Notes: a model not told the origin generated them from the sequence alone. A stretch of DNA of 64,000 nt from Paracyclopina nana (GCA_019096065.1 JAGUCH010000003.1:3720001-3784000), one strand, 5' to 3'. Shown: positions 9,602-20,554, counted from the stretch's first letter. Numbers and translations are program-made.

Positions 9602-12058
9602 TCAAAGTGTGTTTTTGGGTTTTTGGTGGGGCGAACTGAATTTTCGACAGACTCCGTCGATTTTGCTTGGCATTAATTTTACAATTTTTCCATAATGCCA
9701 CGCGGCTCGTTTGGTGTTTGGCATCGTGACTAAAACTAGCTGCCCAACCTTTACTGAACCCGCAAACTCTTTCCATTTGGGTAGTCGATGAACTTGCATC
9801 AGCCACTTCTTTAGCCATTCTTCCCACAACTCCTGCTGAAAACGCTGAATTTCCGCATACCTGTGAGTCAATGTTGGAATCTCCTCCTTGGCCACAGCTG
9901 GCAGGATTTCTCCAGGTGGCCCTTTCGATAAAAAATGCTGGGGAGTTATTACTTCTCCATCTAGCACTCCTAGCGGATGTGAGTTGACAATGCTCTCTGC
10001 TTCGACCACTAGCGTGTTGAAGTCATCATTTTGGAAACTTCTTTTTCGATAGGTTTTGAACAAGGCCCGTTTCCACATTTTTATAGCGGCCTCGGCAAGG
10101 CCATTGAAGTGAGGCCCATATGGAGGTGAGAATGTCCATGTCTTCACTCCCCCCTCGTTGGCCCACTTGCGAAGGGTCAACCAGTCTACAGTGTCCAGCG
10201 CTTCTAGAACATTTTTATGCCTTTCGTCACCCCACAATTTCTTGAGGGCCAACTTTAACCCTGGCTGATTGTCTGATCTGATTGTCTCAGGTGTACCACG
10301 CCTGTAGCAGAAACGCTTCAGTGCACTCGTGATGGACATAGCATCCAGTGCTTCGACGACCTCCCCATGGATTGCTTTGGTGTGGCGACAAATGACGACC
10401 ATTACAAACTTTTCTATGGTGCTTCTGCCTCTAATGACTTGAAAGGGGCCAGCGAAGTCGAGACTGACATGTCTGAATGGCAGCAAATCTGTGAATGGTA
10501 CTGAGTCGCGCGGAAGAGGTGCCATTTGTGGCGTGATTGGGTTATTTTTAAGTTTTTGGCACTCGACACAATTGTTAATGACCTGATTGCCCACTTGGTC
10601 GGCTTTTAGAACCCAATAGGTTGCTTTTAACCTTAGCAGGAGCGTTTTCTTTGAAGAGTAATGCGAAGTAGTTTGATGAATTTGCGTAGCTATTGCTGTA
10701 GCCACAGGCCCCATGGGCACGACTAGCCGTTGCCGCACGAGCCAAGGTAGTGGGACTTCGGACAGTCTTCCTTGTGTTCTCAACTCGTATTGATCGCCCA
10801 CAACCAGACGAAGACCACTTAGCAGTGATTTTTTGGGGAACTTTTTATTCTTCTTGAAGTAGCTGAGGTCCTCCCAGAGCAGTTCCAGCTGCTCTGACCG
10901 GATAATGATGATTTCAGCCTGCCTTCGCTGCAACTGAGAGGTTAGTTGATCGGCGTGGTCCTTCAAGGTGCTCTGGATTTGGTCAAGAGATAAAACAGTG
11001 TTATCTATAGGCAATTTTGTGAATTTGCGTAGCCGCGCCTTGACTAGGAGTTTTCCTAGATATAGCCTCACCCAGCTCAAGACATTGACAGCTTTTTTAA
11101 AGGATGAATAGCGGTCGTAATGGAAAACTTTGTCTTTATTTTTAAAATGTTCCCACTGCTCAAAGCAAGGGCTCAGGGCCTCGTTCAGAGGTGAACTTTG
11201 GGTTTCCTCCTCTGTAGCCAGCGATGCCAGTAGGACCGACTTGGCCTTTTCACAGGTAACCTCTGGTAGTGAGTCTTCATCCTTGACTGGGGGGAGCCAC
11301 TTTGGGAATAGCTCCCTTGGGCCTGATGCCCATTTTGATCCATGAAGCCATAGATCGTTGGTGAGAAGTTCTTCTGGGGTTTGAAGTCTAGTCGGCAAAT
11401 CTGCTGGATTTTCTTTTCCAGGCACGTGGGCCCATGTAAGGCCTTGGGAGCGACGGTGGATCTCGCTCACCCGATTGCCTACAAACACTTTCCATGTGCG
11501 CCCTGGCTTCATTATCCAAGCTAGAACACACTGAGAATCAGTAAAGAAATAGACATGTTGAAAAACCTTCGCAGCCACATGGATCTTGTCTTTGAGCCTG
11601 ACTGAGTTAGTGGCGCCAAGCAATTCGAGGTCAGGGATGCTCCTCCTTTCGTTGAGAGGTGCTAGCTGCCGTTTGCATGCCAGCAGGTGCACTTCCACAT
11701 GCACCTCGGAGTATTGCACTCTTACATATGCGGCCACTGCGTAAGCAAGTTCGCTGGCATCTGAAAAGATAAGCAGATCCCAAGATTCTACCTTAGCCCT
11801 ACGAATAGCTCGTGGGAAGGTAAACTGGTCAATTTTCTTCATGGAGTGTACTGCTTGCCTCCATTTATCCAGGACCCGTTGCAGATCCGGGTCGCTGATC
11901 TCGTCCAAGTTAGTATCCCAGCCTAGATCATAAACAGTGCGCAAAGCTTGTACTTGTTGTTGCACAACCTTCAGTATTAGCGTGATCGGCTCCAACAATC
12001 CTAGCGGATCATAAATTTTAGCTTGAGCTGATTTCCACAATAAAGCCCTGACGAACAT
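9602..12058 (-). CDS. BEL/Pao pol part: RNase H-like and integrase
   Basis: The frame opens with KIYDPLGLLEPITLILK, the segment that follows the polymerase in BEL/Pao pol. An RNase H-like domain comes next (LLIFSDASELAYAVAAYV, ELLGA, FFTDSQCVLAWI). An H2C2 zinc region (VINNCVECQKLK) precedes the integrase core (FRHVSLDFAGPF, ETIRSDNQPGLK, FNGLAEAAIKMWKRAL). The terminal part has the W..G.I...P.K.DG motif of the family. A full polymerase core is not recognised. Fossil; no activity claimed. Confidence 0.85.
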   Translation of the reverse strand: MFVRALLWKSAQAKIYDPLGLLEPITLILKVVQQQVQALRTVYDLGWDTNLDEISDPDLQRVLDKWRQAVHSMKKIDQFTFPRAIRRAKVESWDLLIFSDASELAYAVAAYVRVQYSEVHVEVHLLACKRQLAPLNERRSIPDLELLGATNSVRLKDKIHVAAKVFQHVYFFTDSQCVLAWIMKPGRTWKVFVGNRVSEIHRRSQGLTWAHVPGKENPADLPTRLQTPEELLTNDLWLHGSKWASGPRELFPKWLPPVKDEDSLPEVTCEKAKSVLLASLATEEETQSSPLNEALSPCFEQWEHFKNKDKVFHYDRYSSFKKAVNVLSWVRLYLGKLLVKARLRKFTKLPIDNTVLSLDQIQSTLKDHADQLTSQLQRRQAEIIIIRSEQLELLWEDLSYFKKNKKFPKKSLLSGLRLVVGDQYELRTQGRLSEVPLPWLVRQRLVVPMGPVATAIATQIHQTTSHYSSKKTLLLRLKATYWVLKADQVGNQVINNCVECQKLKNNPITPQMAPLPRDSVPFTDLLPFRHVSLDFAGPFQVIRGRSTIEKFVMVVICRHTKAIHGEVVEALDAMSITSALKRFCYRRGTPETIRSDNQPGLKLALKKLWGDERHKNVLEALDTVDWLTLRKWANEGGVKTWTFSPPYGPHFNGLAEAAIKMWKRALFKTYRKRSFQNDDFNTLVVEAESIVNSHPLGVLDGEVITPQHFLSKGPPGEILPAVAKEEIPTLTHRYAEIQRFQQELWEEWLKKWLMQVHRLPKWKEFAGSVKVGQLVLVTMPNTKRAAWHYGKIVKLMPSKIDGVCRKFSSPHQKPKNTL

Positions 12059-15000
12059 TTTCGAGGATTTCTTGGGTTACCTTTTGGTGAAGCTCAGGAT
12101 CTTTGAGTTTCAGACGTTTTTCAAACCTTTCTGTGTTGCTTTTGACATCGTAGTAATTGCACTCAAAGTTGGGCTCATTTGGCATCCACAGCGTTGGTGT
12201 TTGGTACCTCCCATCTTCTCGTCTTTTGATGCCATTTTGCAATAGCTGCACACAGTATTCCTCCACTTTGTTGAGGGGCTTCTTTGCAGCTTCCTCCCCC
12301 GGCTCGACCCCCATGAGGTCGAGGTCCCAATAGCGTTTTAGGAAGTCCATTGGATCTCCAATGTGAGATTCGTCGTCTGATTCGTAGTCGTTGATAGTGG
12401 CGAGGACAGATGTTTCCTCACCATAAAGCACAACATTTCCCAATTTGGATTTAATGACATATGGTTTGTCAGGCTCTGCCGTAGCCGGCAGTAGCCAATG
12501 GAAGTAGTCGATCCCCACCAGCAAGTCAATACGGTTTGGCTGTGCGTACATTGGAAATTCCGTGTTACCCAATTCAGGGAATTTGGCCACAAGATCTTTT
12601 ATGGGGGAGCATTTGATGGACGCGATAATTTCAGGCACCGTTGTCACTTTCAAAGCTTGTCTGAATTCTGGATTGATCGTTGACTCCATTTCTACTTGGG
12701 TGGACATGACATCAATGGTCTGTTTGTGCGAAAGCGTTTTGATCGTTTGCTTTTTGGGTAGCCCCTTTAAGCCCAATTGCTCCGCGACGTGCGTTGTCAG
12801 AAAGCATGATTGCGCCCCAGTATCCAAGAGACAATTAATTTTGATTTCTTGTTTAGTGATTGGATTGCGAACAATGACTGGGGCAGTCAGGAACGACGAG
12901 AGATTGTTTTTGACTAACCTTGTTGCCAAGATCGATGACTCGCTCTCCAGGTTGTCTCGAGGTGAAGATTCTTCAGTCAGCATCTGTTCCAATGATTTGG
13001 CAAGCGCCAGCAGAATTGACTGTTGCGACGGGGTAGGAGGTTTCGTGTTGCCTACCGTGATTGTTCCGTTGTTTTTTCCTTTTGGAGGAGGCTTCTGGAA
13101 CTGCTGCTTCTTGGCGGGGTTATTGACTTTGTCAAAATGTAACAACGTGTGGTGGCCTTCGTCAGAGCAGACTCCACATTTCCAGGTGGTCCTATCGCAA
13201 TTGCGACGGCTGTGTTTTCCTCGGATGCATCGGTAACAAGCTCCATGTTCTCTTGCTTTGAGGCGGCGTTGCAGATTTGTCATTTGTTTGAAAACAGGGC
13301 ACTGTAGCAGTGTGTGAGCATTGGAGCATTCTGGGCACGTTGTGTAAATGTTCAGATCGTGGTTTGCATTGTTTTCTGTGGCGGCCGCCAGTGCCATTTG
13401 GACATCTTCTTCATCAGGGGAATACTCATCACTGGAGCTGGAGCTGCCACTTGACTGATCGTTGACAAGCATAGCGCTTCTGGTTTGGAACCTAGGCTTG
13501 TCCTTTCTGGGCTTGTCTTTGTCTTTGTCCAGGAGGCCTTGGCTTTGTCTATGGTGCAAGTGGTTGATTTGAGTAGTGCACCAATTATCAAAAGCCTCAA
13601 ACGTGAATCCATCGGCATCTTTAGCAGCAAGATACTGATTGAAAGAGTCGTCTGAGCCTGGGGCGAAAGGGAGCGTGCGCCAGACTTGGCCATAATGTGT
13701 GTCCAAAATTGCATTGGGGATGGACAAAAGCTGATGCTTGAGCCTGTTGACCGCGGACTTAGCAGTCGACAGTGATTCCAAATTGCGATGTGAAATGGGA
13801 GCTAGTTTTTGAATATTCAGGAATGCATAGGCGAGAACCTTTTGCACTGATCCAAATGCAGCATCCAAATTTGCTTTAGCTTGCTCATAGCCTTGGGGAG
13901 TTGGCGAGCAGTACCCGACGCAGTCATGAGCCGGGTGCTTCTTGGTCTTTTTATTATAGGTGAGAGAGCGTAACCTGATCAGTTTCTCTGGGATGGCCAC
14001 TTTTCTGTTTTCATCAATCAAAAACCGGAAATTTTCGCGGAAAATGAAGTATTCCGATGGATCAGTGCCATCAAAGGGAGCGATCTCCACATGAGCTAGC
14101 TTGATACCTCGACGGGTTTCTTCTTCCTCAGATTCGTCATCGTCGCGATAATCATTGTCGCGCCTGCGGTTATTTCGACGCCTGCCATGACCTCTGCCTG
14201 GCCTGCTGTTGTTGTCATCGTCATCATCCGGATCGTCTCCTCCGGGTGGCCCTGAGCCACGCGAAGCTCCCCCTGAAGCTCCATTGGAGCTATTTGTTGT
14301 AGGATTCTGCTCAGATCCGTTTGCAGGGGTGGACGATCCTAGCGGAGGGTTAAAATTGTTTCCTGACTGAACACTACCTGGTCTGGTGGAGGTCCCACTG
14401 TTAGAGCCTGATTGACCACGGTTTAAGGTGCGTTGTCCCCATGGCCTCGGGTTGGGCGGGTGACTCGTCTCGCGATTGTGAATAACTGACTCAATGCGAT
14501 AGTTTTGGAACAAGTGATGAATGTGATCTATATCCCGGTGGGCTGATTCATCCATTGATTGCGGGGTCATCGTGGGATCCACCTCGCACAATTGTTGGAT
14601 CAGGGTTCCCCGGCGATGGTCCAACTGGCCTAGAAGGTTGAAAACCGCTTCCACAGCCTGAAGAGGCTGTCGATTAGAAATAAGGCCTTGAATTTGTTCC
14701 ATCATATCATATAGTTGGTCTCTTAGCAGAGCATATTGCGTTTGCAGGTTAGTAGCGCGATGGTTGACGAGATAAGTTGATGCAATGGCTGCAGAGGATG
14801 AAGTAGGTCCAACAGGAGTTTCCTGGCTAGAAACTATTGAGCTAGCGCTCACGGTGGTGCTCTGCACATTGGATGAGCCTTGAGTAATCGATAAACCACT
14901 GTGGCTAGGTGATACTGCTTGGACCTGTCTTTGGGAAGGGGTGCTTGTCCTGAAGGAGGAAGCAAATGAGCTTGACGACTCTGTCAAGGCTGCTGTCAAA

Positions 15001-16052
15001 GCAGCGCTTGATGGCGCAAACCTGGCGGCATCCAACACATTCTGCCGCACAGAAAGCAAATGTCGCGCATGAGACAGCTTACAAATGATGTCATTTATTC
15101 CTTCATGGAGAGGGCTAGCGCCCCTTTGCGTATCAGCTATAGCAGCTTCATCCACCAGTCGAAGCCAGGCCATTAAGGCCTCAATGACGCGGCTATGATG
15201 GAGTTGACCTTCATCCTCCAGGCTTTGATAGGACTGCCCGTCCTCTGTGGGATTCATCAGTCTACCCTCTGCCTTACGCATCCACAATTTTGCCTGATCT
15301 GCTGCTCGTCCATATTCTGCGGCCTTAGCGGCCGCATCTTGATGCCTTTGCCTGGAATTCTCTTGCAGCGCAGCCAGTGAGGCCAGGACGGCTTCTCTAT
15401 CCACAGTAGTGGGCGGTTCCGATCCAGTGGAGGAGGTAGGCGGTAGATTTTCAGCCATGGCTGGCGGTTGGTAGCGGCCTTGCACGGGGGTTTTGAAGGC
15501 CACCAGTGTTTGAAACTCGTCAGACTGAGAGTCCTCTAGCGAGCTCCCTAATGGCGATGCAAACGTGACTCGAAGTGGACCTGGCAGTGGACTTTGTTCC
15601 ACTGGCTCTTGCGATGGAAACGGCCTTGGAAGGCCGGTCTGGCTAAAAGTAGGAAAATTAGCAGACTCAAATCGTGAAGGCCTTACTAGAGGTTGCGCCG
15701 GTTGCGTAGCCGCAGTAGTTGCCGGGATTTCATCTGTTACTGGATCCTCCAGAACCGTTTGCATATGAACATCCCTTTGAATGGTCTCATCCAGTTCTTG
15801 CGGCTCATCAATCTCAGTGGCGGCAGTCTCGTCTTGAATGACTACAAGCCAAGATTCATTTGACTCCTCCAAATCCGGTTGATTTGGAGGATCAGATGCA
15901 GGCATCGGCCTAGCGGCTTCAGCCTGGACTTGCTGCTCAATTTCTTCGTCCGTGGGAGGGGGCAGACCTAGGCGACGTCTGCTCCGTCTAATGTCTCGTT
16001 TGGGTGGCGTGGGTGTAGTGGAAGACTTCTTCCTTTTCTTCTTATTTGACAT
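12018..16052 (-). CDS. BEL/Pao gag-like region with zinc knuckles and aspartic protease
   Basis: A 1344-codon frame near the 5' LTR. A long polar N-terminal part rich in Ser, Gln and Pro is followed by a DUF1759-type gag segment (VEIAPFDGTDPSEYFIFREN), then CCHC-like clusters (CPECSNAHTLLQC, CYRCIRGKHSRRNC), then a retropepsin-type aspartic protease with INCLLDTGAQSCFLT. This is the usual gag-protease order of BEL/Pao elements. The N-terminal extension of about 600 residues is long for the family. Confidence 0.88.
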   Translation of the reverse strand: MSNKKKRKKSSTTPTPPKRDIRRSRRRLGLPPPTDEEIEQQVQAEAARPMPASDPPNQPDLEESNESWLVVIQDETAATEIDEPQELDETIQRDVHMQTVLEDPVTDEIPATTAATQPAQPLVRPSRFESANFPTFSQTGLPRPFPSQEPVEQSPLPGPLRVTFASPLGSSLEDSQSDEFQTLVAFKTPVQGRYQPPAMAENLPPTSSTGSEPPTTVDREAVLASLAALQENSRQRHQDAAAKAAEYGRAADQAKLWMRKAEGRLMNPTEDGQSYQSLEDEGQLHHSRVIEALMAWLRLVDEAAIADTQRGASPLHEGINDIICKLSHARHLLSVRQNVLDAARFAPSSAALTAALTESSSSFASSFRTSTPSQRQVQAVSPSHSGLSITQGSSNVQSTTVSASSIVSSQETPVGPTSSSAAIASTYLVNHRATNLQTQYALLRDQLYDMMEQIQGLISNRQPLQAVEAVFNLLGQLDHRRGTLIQQLCEVDPTMTPQSMDESAHRDIDHIHHLFQNYRIESVIHNRETSHPPNPRPWGQRTLNRGQSGSNSGTSTRPGSVQSGNNFNPPLGSSTPANGSEQNPTTNSSNGASGGASRGSGPPGGDDPDDDDDNNSRPGRGHGRRRNNRRRDNDYRDDDESEEEETRRGIKLAHVEIAPFDGTDPSEYFIFRENFRFLIDENRKVAIPEKLIRLRSLTYNKKTKKHPAHDCVGYCSPTPQGYEQAKANLDAAFGSVQKVLAYAFLNIQKLAPISHRNLESLSTAKSAVNRLKHQLLSIPNAILDTHYGQVWRTLPFAPGSDDSFNQYLAAKDADGFTFEAFDNWCTTQINHLHHRQSQGLLDKDKDKPRKDKPRFQTRSAMLVNDQSSGSSSSSDEYSPDEEDVQMALAAATENNANHDLNIYTTCPECSNAHTLLQCPVFKQMTNLQRRLKAREHGACYRCIRGKHSRRNCDRTTWKCGVCSDEGHHTLLHFDKVNNPAKKQQFQKPPPKGKNNGTITVGNTKPPTPSQQSILLALAKSLEQMLTEESSPRDNLESESSILATRLVKNNLSSFLTAPVIVRNPITKQEIKINCLLDTGAQSCFLTTHVAEQLGLKGLPKKQTIKTLSHKQTIDVMSTQVEMESTINPEFRQALKVTTVPEIIASIKCSPIKDLVAKFPELGNTEFPMYAQPNRIDLLVGIDYFHWLLPATAEPDKPYVIKSKLGNVVLYGEETSVLATINDYESDDESHIGDPMDFLKRYWDLDLMGVEPGEEAAKKPLNKVEEYCVQLLQNGIKRREDGRYQTPTLWMPNEPNFECNYYDVKSNTERFEKRLKLKDPELHQKVTQEILENVRQGFIVEISSS

Positions 16053-16110
16053 TTACCTCCCTTGCCAAGTTTGTCCCAGGTTCGGCCTCTTTAGCAGAGG
16101 TTGGCACCAA

Positions 16111-16128
16111 TCCCGGGTCGCGGCACCA
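16111..16128 (-). other. Putative tRNA primer-binding site of the BEL/Pao element
   Basis: Three bases inside the 5' LTR the minus strand reads TGGTGCCGCGACCCGGGA. It opens with TGG, complementary to a tRNA CCA end, as expected of a minus-strand primer site. The tRNA is not identified. Confidence 0.65.
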
Positions 16129-16131
16129 TTT

Positions 16132-16469
16132 TGTTCAAGCAAGAGGTACTTGTCCTTGGAAAGATCAAATAAAGTCTAATGAATAAAGGATCTATACTTG
16201 TCAAACGTCAATCAGCTGTCAAAACTTGACCAGCGCGGTAAAATCGGCAGCAGAGTGTCACAATCGGTAAAATGAGCCCTAGCAGGCTTGGACTTGATGA
16301 ACAAAGGCCAAAAGTAGAGGCCCCCCTCGTTGGGGAGCAATGGCGGCCTTCAAGGACGAAAAGAGGATATCTATCTCGTTCAAAGGTAATACAGCAAGTG
16401 ATTTATTAGCGGGCAAAAAGACGCTAGCTCAGCTGCAGCTAGCGCTAAGCGCATCAGCGCTACCAGACA
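16132..16469 (-). repeat. 5' LTR of the BEL/Pao element
   Basis: 338 bp, begins TGTTC and ends ACCAGACA on the plus strand, about 99 % identical to the copy at 5426-5763. It is followed by the target duplication CATTG. Confidence 0.93.
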
Positions 16470-16571
16470 CATTGCGTCATTGGTAAGCAACATAAACGAT
16501 AATAAGTTTGATTCTTCAAATCTCTATTTGTACAGTCGATTTGGCCAAAACCAGTTGAATCATTTGCTTCA
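16470..16571 (+). repeat. Tandem duplicate copy 1, right part
   Basis: This continues copy 1 after the insertion: the end of the signal exon, a GTAAGC donor, a short intron with a TTTGTACAG acceptor, and about 45 bp of exon 2. It breaks off where copy 2 begins at 16572. It is a truncated gene fragment. Confidence 0.8.
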
Positions 16572-16946
16572 TGAAATGCTTACACTTTGCAAGTACAAAA
16601 TCACAAATATCTTTGTATCAGCGATTCAAAAATACAAAATCAGACCAGGTTATAAGGCTATGAAATGCACTTTTTGCATTTTTTTTGGCATACTTGCGTA
16701 GGTCACACAGTTGCAGAGAATGGTGTTATCTGGGATGCAATCACACAAGTGCAAGCTTGAATAAGTAAGGCTGTTTTACTTTCACGCGTTTAGTTCAGTA
16801 GAGTATCAATTTTCCTCATGGAAATGCAGCTTTTTCTTGCTTCTTTCATTGCGTCTTTGGTAAGCAGCAAAAACGATAATAAGTTTGATTCTTCAATTCT
16901 CTCTTTGTACAGTCCATTTGGCCACAACCTGTTGAATCTTTCGCTG
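16572..16946 (+). repeat. Tandem duplicate copy 2 (functional promoter and first exon of the CUB-Kelch gene)
   Basis: A roughly 375-bp block matching copy 1 end to end. Copy 2 runs into the full CUB exon and so is the copy attached to a complete gene. It contains the initiator at 16795-16799, the signal exon and intron 1. Confidence 0.8.
16795..16799 (+). promoter_or_regulatory. Initiator (TCAGT) of the CUB-Kelch gene
   Basis: TCAGT, the arthropod initiator consensus, lies 19 bp before the ATG and is preserved in the duplicate at 5369-5373. No TATA box is seen at the expected spacing. The predicted 5' UTR would be about 20 nt. Confidence 0.45.
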
Positions 16947-19200
16947 AGTTTGATGCTAAGTGGATTGTCGAAGAAATCACGCCTAACAGGATTGATTGCG
17001 TAGCTAAGCCCAAGCTAGTAAAAGTACCAAGCTTGAGTAGAATAACCCAGTCCGAGCCGCTTGTGATCCAGTCTCCAAAGTTTGACAATGAAAGATCATA
17101 CAACTTTTTTGAAAAGTTAGCAGCATTCTTGAAGAGAAAAAATTGCTTATTGAAGTATGATCACTTCTAGGTGCAAAACTGTAATCGATGTGGCGGAAAA
17201 GTCAGAGGTTTATCTTTTTATGCACACTTTTGGTGGCCGTGAAGAAAGTAGCAAATGTCATGGCCATAACTTGGATCTGATCCATGGGGAAAATTCTGCG
17301 TACCATTTATGTGGCAGAAATTGGCAAGGCAAACTGCTAAAACTGAATGCCAACCCGGAGAGCACAAGGCTGATACTTCACTTTTCAAACACTGATGAGA
17401 GCCTGAAAGATGGTTTTGCAGTGTTCATATTTGGAAAGTATGCCAATACATCAACTACAACAGCCTCCACAACAACAACCACATCAGCCACAACAACTCT
17501 ACCCGATGTTGAGCTTTACAAATCAGGTTTGACTAAAGATCTATATGGACCTTGGCTCAGTTACCGACTGACGTACATGTAGCTCTTTAGGTTTGACACA
17601 GAACTAGAAGTTAAATTAGAGCTTGGCTATATGTAGAAAGTAAAAGTGCTAGATTCAGAGAAAAAGTTGGCCATAATAATTAAAGCTTCAACTGCGTATA
17701 GAGACCCAAATCATAACATTTTGTCGCTATCTAGTGTGAAAATATGGGAAATACTGGTTTGAAAAGGGATGCGACAACTTTTTTGTTGACAAAATGGAGC
17801 AATTTTTTTCAGGTGCACAACCCTTAAAAAAGCAGACATAATTCTGGTTTTTCTTAAGAAAAATCAAAGTTAACAAAAAATACAAGAAGAGGTATGAATG
17901 GTCATATTAATTGATGTTAACTCCTAGCTAAAAATTAAAGATTTAGCGAAAATATCGAAATTAAAAAAAGATTGTACCCCAGACGATCCGCTTGCAGTAG
18001 TACCTCATTCTGACTCAGGAAAGTGTTATTTTTTGGTATCTTATGCAAAAATACAATTTCTGACAGAAAAAGCCAAGCCATAGACAAACAAGTTCTGAAT
18101 GGAACTTTCTGGTAATGATTACTTCTTTTCCGGCTGCACACCAATTTTGCCCATAAAGATCGCGTGGAAGACTCTATGTCAATGTTATTGTTATGATTTA
18201 GGTCTCTATATTTGTTTTTTGAAAAGGGTTCATTTTGGTGGCAACTGGAAGTGAAAGAAGTGAATCAACTCAGAGGACCGAAGTGGTTGACTTGACATAT
18301 GATCACAGCACCTGTAGCGCTGGATTAGGCCATTTCCCAACCATGGTGTCAGGGGCAACAGGGATGCTATTTGAAAACAGATATCCTCTCATCTGTGGAG
18401 GATATAATGGAAATTGGACAAGACAATGCTTCACTCCTGGTCATGACTTTCCAATGGCTGAAATGCTCACAGCTAGACAGTTTGCTGCCAACATTCTCCT
18501 CAACCAAACACATGCTCTGATTGCAGGCGGCTACAATCCAGGATCAGTGCTTGCAACCACTGAAATTATTAGTTTGAACAAGCCTTCAGTGGCTGGTCCA
18601 GATTTGCCTATGGCAGTTATGGGTCACTGTTTCCACAAATTAAACAACTCCATTGGTATCCTTGTCGGAGGCAGTAATCAGAAGAGATTAAATGACGTCC
18701 TATTTTTCAATATTGACACATTCCAGTGGACAACTGGGCCTCAATTAAAAGTTGGCAGAGAATGGCATTCCTGCAGCTCTTTCAGGGATTCTTCAGATAA
18801 CTTATATGTTGTGGCTGCTGGTGGGATCACAGCATATAGCACCACTGCTTCAGTGGAGATTTTAAGTCTGAGCGACTTGACTTGGACTGCTGGTAGTATT
18901 AGCTAGAATTTCCGAAAAAAGAAATCGATTAAATCAAAACATTGTATAGGTCCAGATTTACCCTTGCCATTGAATGGCTTTCAAATGGTGCAGTCACCAG
19001 ATGGCAAAGGTGTTGTTGTCATGGGAGGATGCGTTGGTGAATCCGGTAATGAAATGATCCAACGCAGCATATTTAGCCTAAGATGTCATGAAGGCACATC
19101 CAGCTGCCAATGGAGCAAAATGGGGCAACAATTGAGCGTACCAAGAGCTGATTTTGTGGCAATGCCAATCCGCAGAGGCATGGTTATTTGTGATTATTAA
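16818..19200 (+). CDS. Secreted CUB-Kelch protein (copy A, intact)
   Basis: Five exons (16818-16859, 16913-17115, 17171-17526, 18227-18892, 18950-19200) join in frame to about 505 residues. Exon 1 encodes MEMQLFLASFIASL, the core of a signal peptide. Exons 2-3 form a CUB-like domain (Cys pairs, RLILHFSNTDES, DGFAVFIFGKY). A Thr-rich, probably O-glycosylated linker follows. Exons 4-5 hold Kelch beta-propeller blades with repeated glycine pairs (LICGGYNGNW, ALIAGGYNPGS, GILVGGSNQKR, VVAAGGITAYS, VVVMGGCVGES). Several N-glycosylation sequons fit secretion. I do not recognise a named orthologue; function is unknown, perhaps an extracellular binding protein. The first exon is duplicated upstream and copy B lies 1.4 kb downstream in the same orientation. 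Confidence 0.8.
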
Positions 19201-19513
19201 ATCATCCATTATAAAAATCAAAGCTTCAACATACAACATAATTGAAAAATACATACTTATGTCCTGTAAATGTGAACACTTTTTTGTAAATTCTAAATAT
19301 CTTCTATGTTTTCAAAATAGTTGTGGTTTAGTTTATTTAGTTTCATTGAAATTGTTGGCAGAAGTACTTTGCCCTTTGGGAAGTATTGAGGCCAACAAGG
19401 AGCAAGACATCAAAGTTTGGCCGTTCAAGTGCTGAGAGAGGATATTAAAATGGGAAAATACGAGTTTAAAATCACTCTTGATTCCTGGCCATTAAGTATT
19501 TAAAATGAATGTA

Positions 19514-19822
19514 CTGTTCAAATCCGTATCCGCAAAAATCCGTACAGTTAAAATAATCAGCTCCGCGAAAATCCGCTCAGTCAATCAAAGCCAAAAATTA
19601 AAAACTAGAAATATTTTTTCTCTGGTACCAAAATGCCATCCGGCTGCCTCACCAAAATGTTTGTCATAAATCGAATTTTTATTCAACAAATTTTCAATTT
19701 ACGGAATTTTGCTGAGCGGATTTCAACAGCTCGGATTTTTGCTGACACGGATTTTAACAGCACGGATTTTAACTAACACGGATTTGAACAGCACGGATTT
19801 TTGCTGACACGGATTTGAACAG
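19514..19822. repeat. Foldback element built of ACGGATTT subrepeats
   Basis: The ends are inverted: CTGTTCAAATCCG at 19514 is answered by its complement ending at 19822, with about 29 bp of terminal match and three mismatches. Each arm carries degenerate repeats of an ACGGATTT unit (about five in the right arm at 19737-19818). Arms of inverted short repeats around a non-repeated centre are typical of foldback or palindromic MITE elements. No clear target duplication is seen. Confidence 0.65.
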
Positions 19823-20055
19823 ATATACCTTTAAAATTCCCTAAAAAGCTTGATATAAAAGAGCAGAGTCGGATCGGTAAATTGAAATATAACACGAGGA
19901 AATATTATTACAGTATATAAAATATCTCCAACTATTTTCAAATCGTTAATTGAAAAGGCTGCGTACATAGGCTGTAAAAGTGCCAAAGGGTGCACTGTTT
20001 CTCTCCAATCTGCCATTTTCATGAGCTCATGCATGCCGATTCATCACTTAAGGGG

Positions 20056-20288
20056 TGTTCACCTATGCCTCGTTCACTTTAAAAAATCTTACGGCTTCCT
20101 TAAATGAAATGCCTAAGTTTTCGTACTTCTGATTAATCAAATAACTTCAAACTCATGTGACCAAAAGAGGTGGGAAAAGTGGTTTAATTAAAGCTATCAA
20201 AAGTGAGTAATAATGATCAGTACTAAAATAGGAGGCTTAAGAAAAACGCAATTCAACAGAAGGAAAAAAATTCCTTTATAGATGAACA
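20056..20288. repeat. Possible MITE with TGTTCACCTA-like ends
   Basis: TGTTCACCTA at 20056 is answered by TAGATGAACA ending at 20288 (9 of 10 paired). Similar ends occur at 32667-32733 and 56022-56157, and the right ends at 20288 and 56157 are both followed by CAGCAT. No transposase or sure target duplication is seen. Confidence 0.35.
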
Positions 20289-20554
20289 CAGCATTAATTC
20301 GAAAATGATCATACTTTACTAGAGTTTCCTGAGCATTTGTCACTAAAATAGCCCCTATTGGATGGGCAGACTCTTACTACCAGTTGAATGTTTCACATTG
20401 TAAATAGGGCACTATATTTTTATCATGGTTTGCTATCAAATGAGCTATTGTAATGAATTTCGCATTAAAATTCAGCTGGTTTATTCATCCACACAAGTGA
20501 TATTTGAACAAGCGTTTTACGCACTCTGCTTTTAGTAAAAAAGTACTCCTCAAC

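Larger units (their letters stand above)
5426..16469 (-). mobile_element. BEL/Pao LTR retrotransposon, young, probably broken
   Basis: Two 338-bp direct repeats (5426-5763 and 16132-16469) bound the element. They start TG, end CA and differ at only about three positions, so the insertion is recent. The 5-bp sequence CATTG is duplicated at 5421-5425 and 16470-16474. Coding is on the minus strand: gag-like region with zinc knuckles and aspartic protease, then RNase H and integrase, then an unusual extra coding region before the 3' LTR. The BEL/Pao assignment rests on the DUF1759-like gag, the protease DTGAQSCFL motif, the YDPLGLL motif and the H2C2-plus-integrase order. It looks broken, with about three breaks. 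Confidence 0.93.
19201..20554. other. Spacer between the two CUB-Kelch copies
   Basis: About 1.35 kb without a convincing exon. It holds a foldback repeat (19514-19822) and a possible MITE (20056-20288), described separately. The remainder is AT-rich with no recognised feature. Confidence 0.5.
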
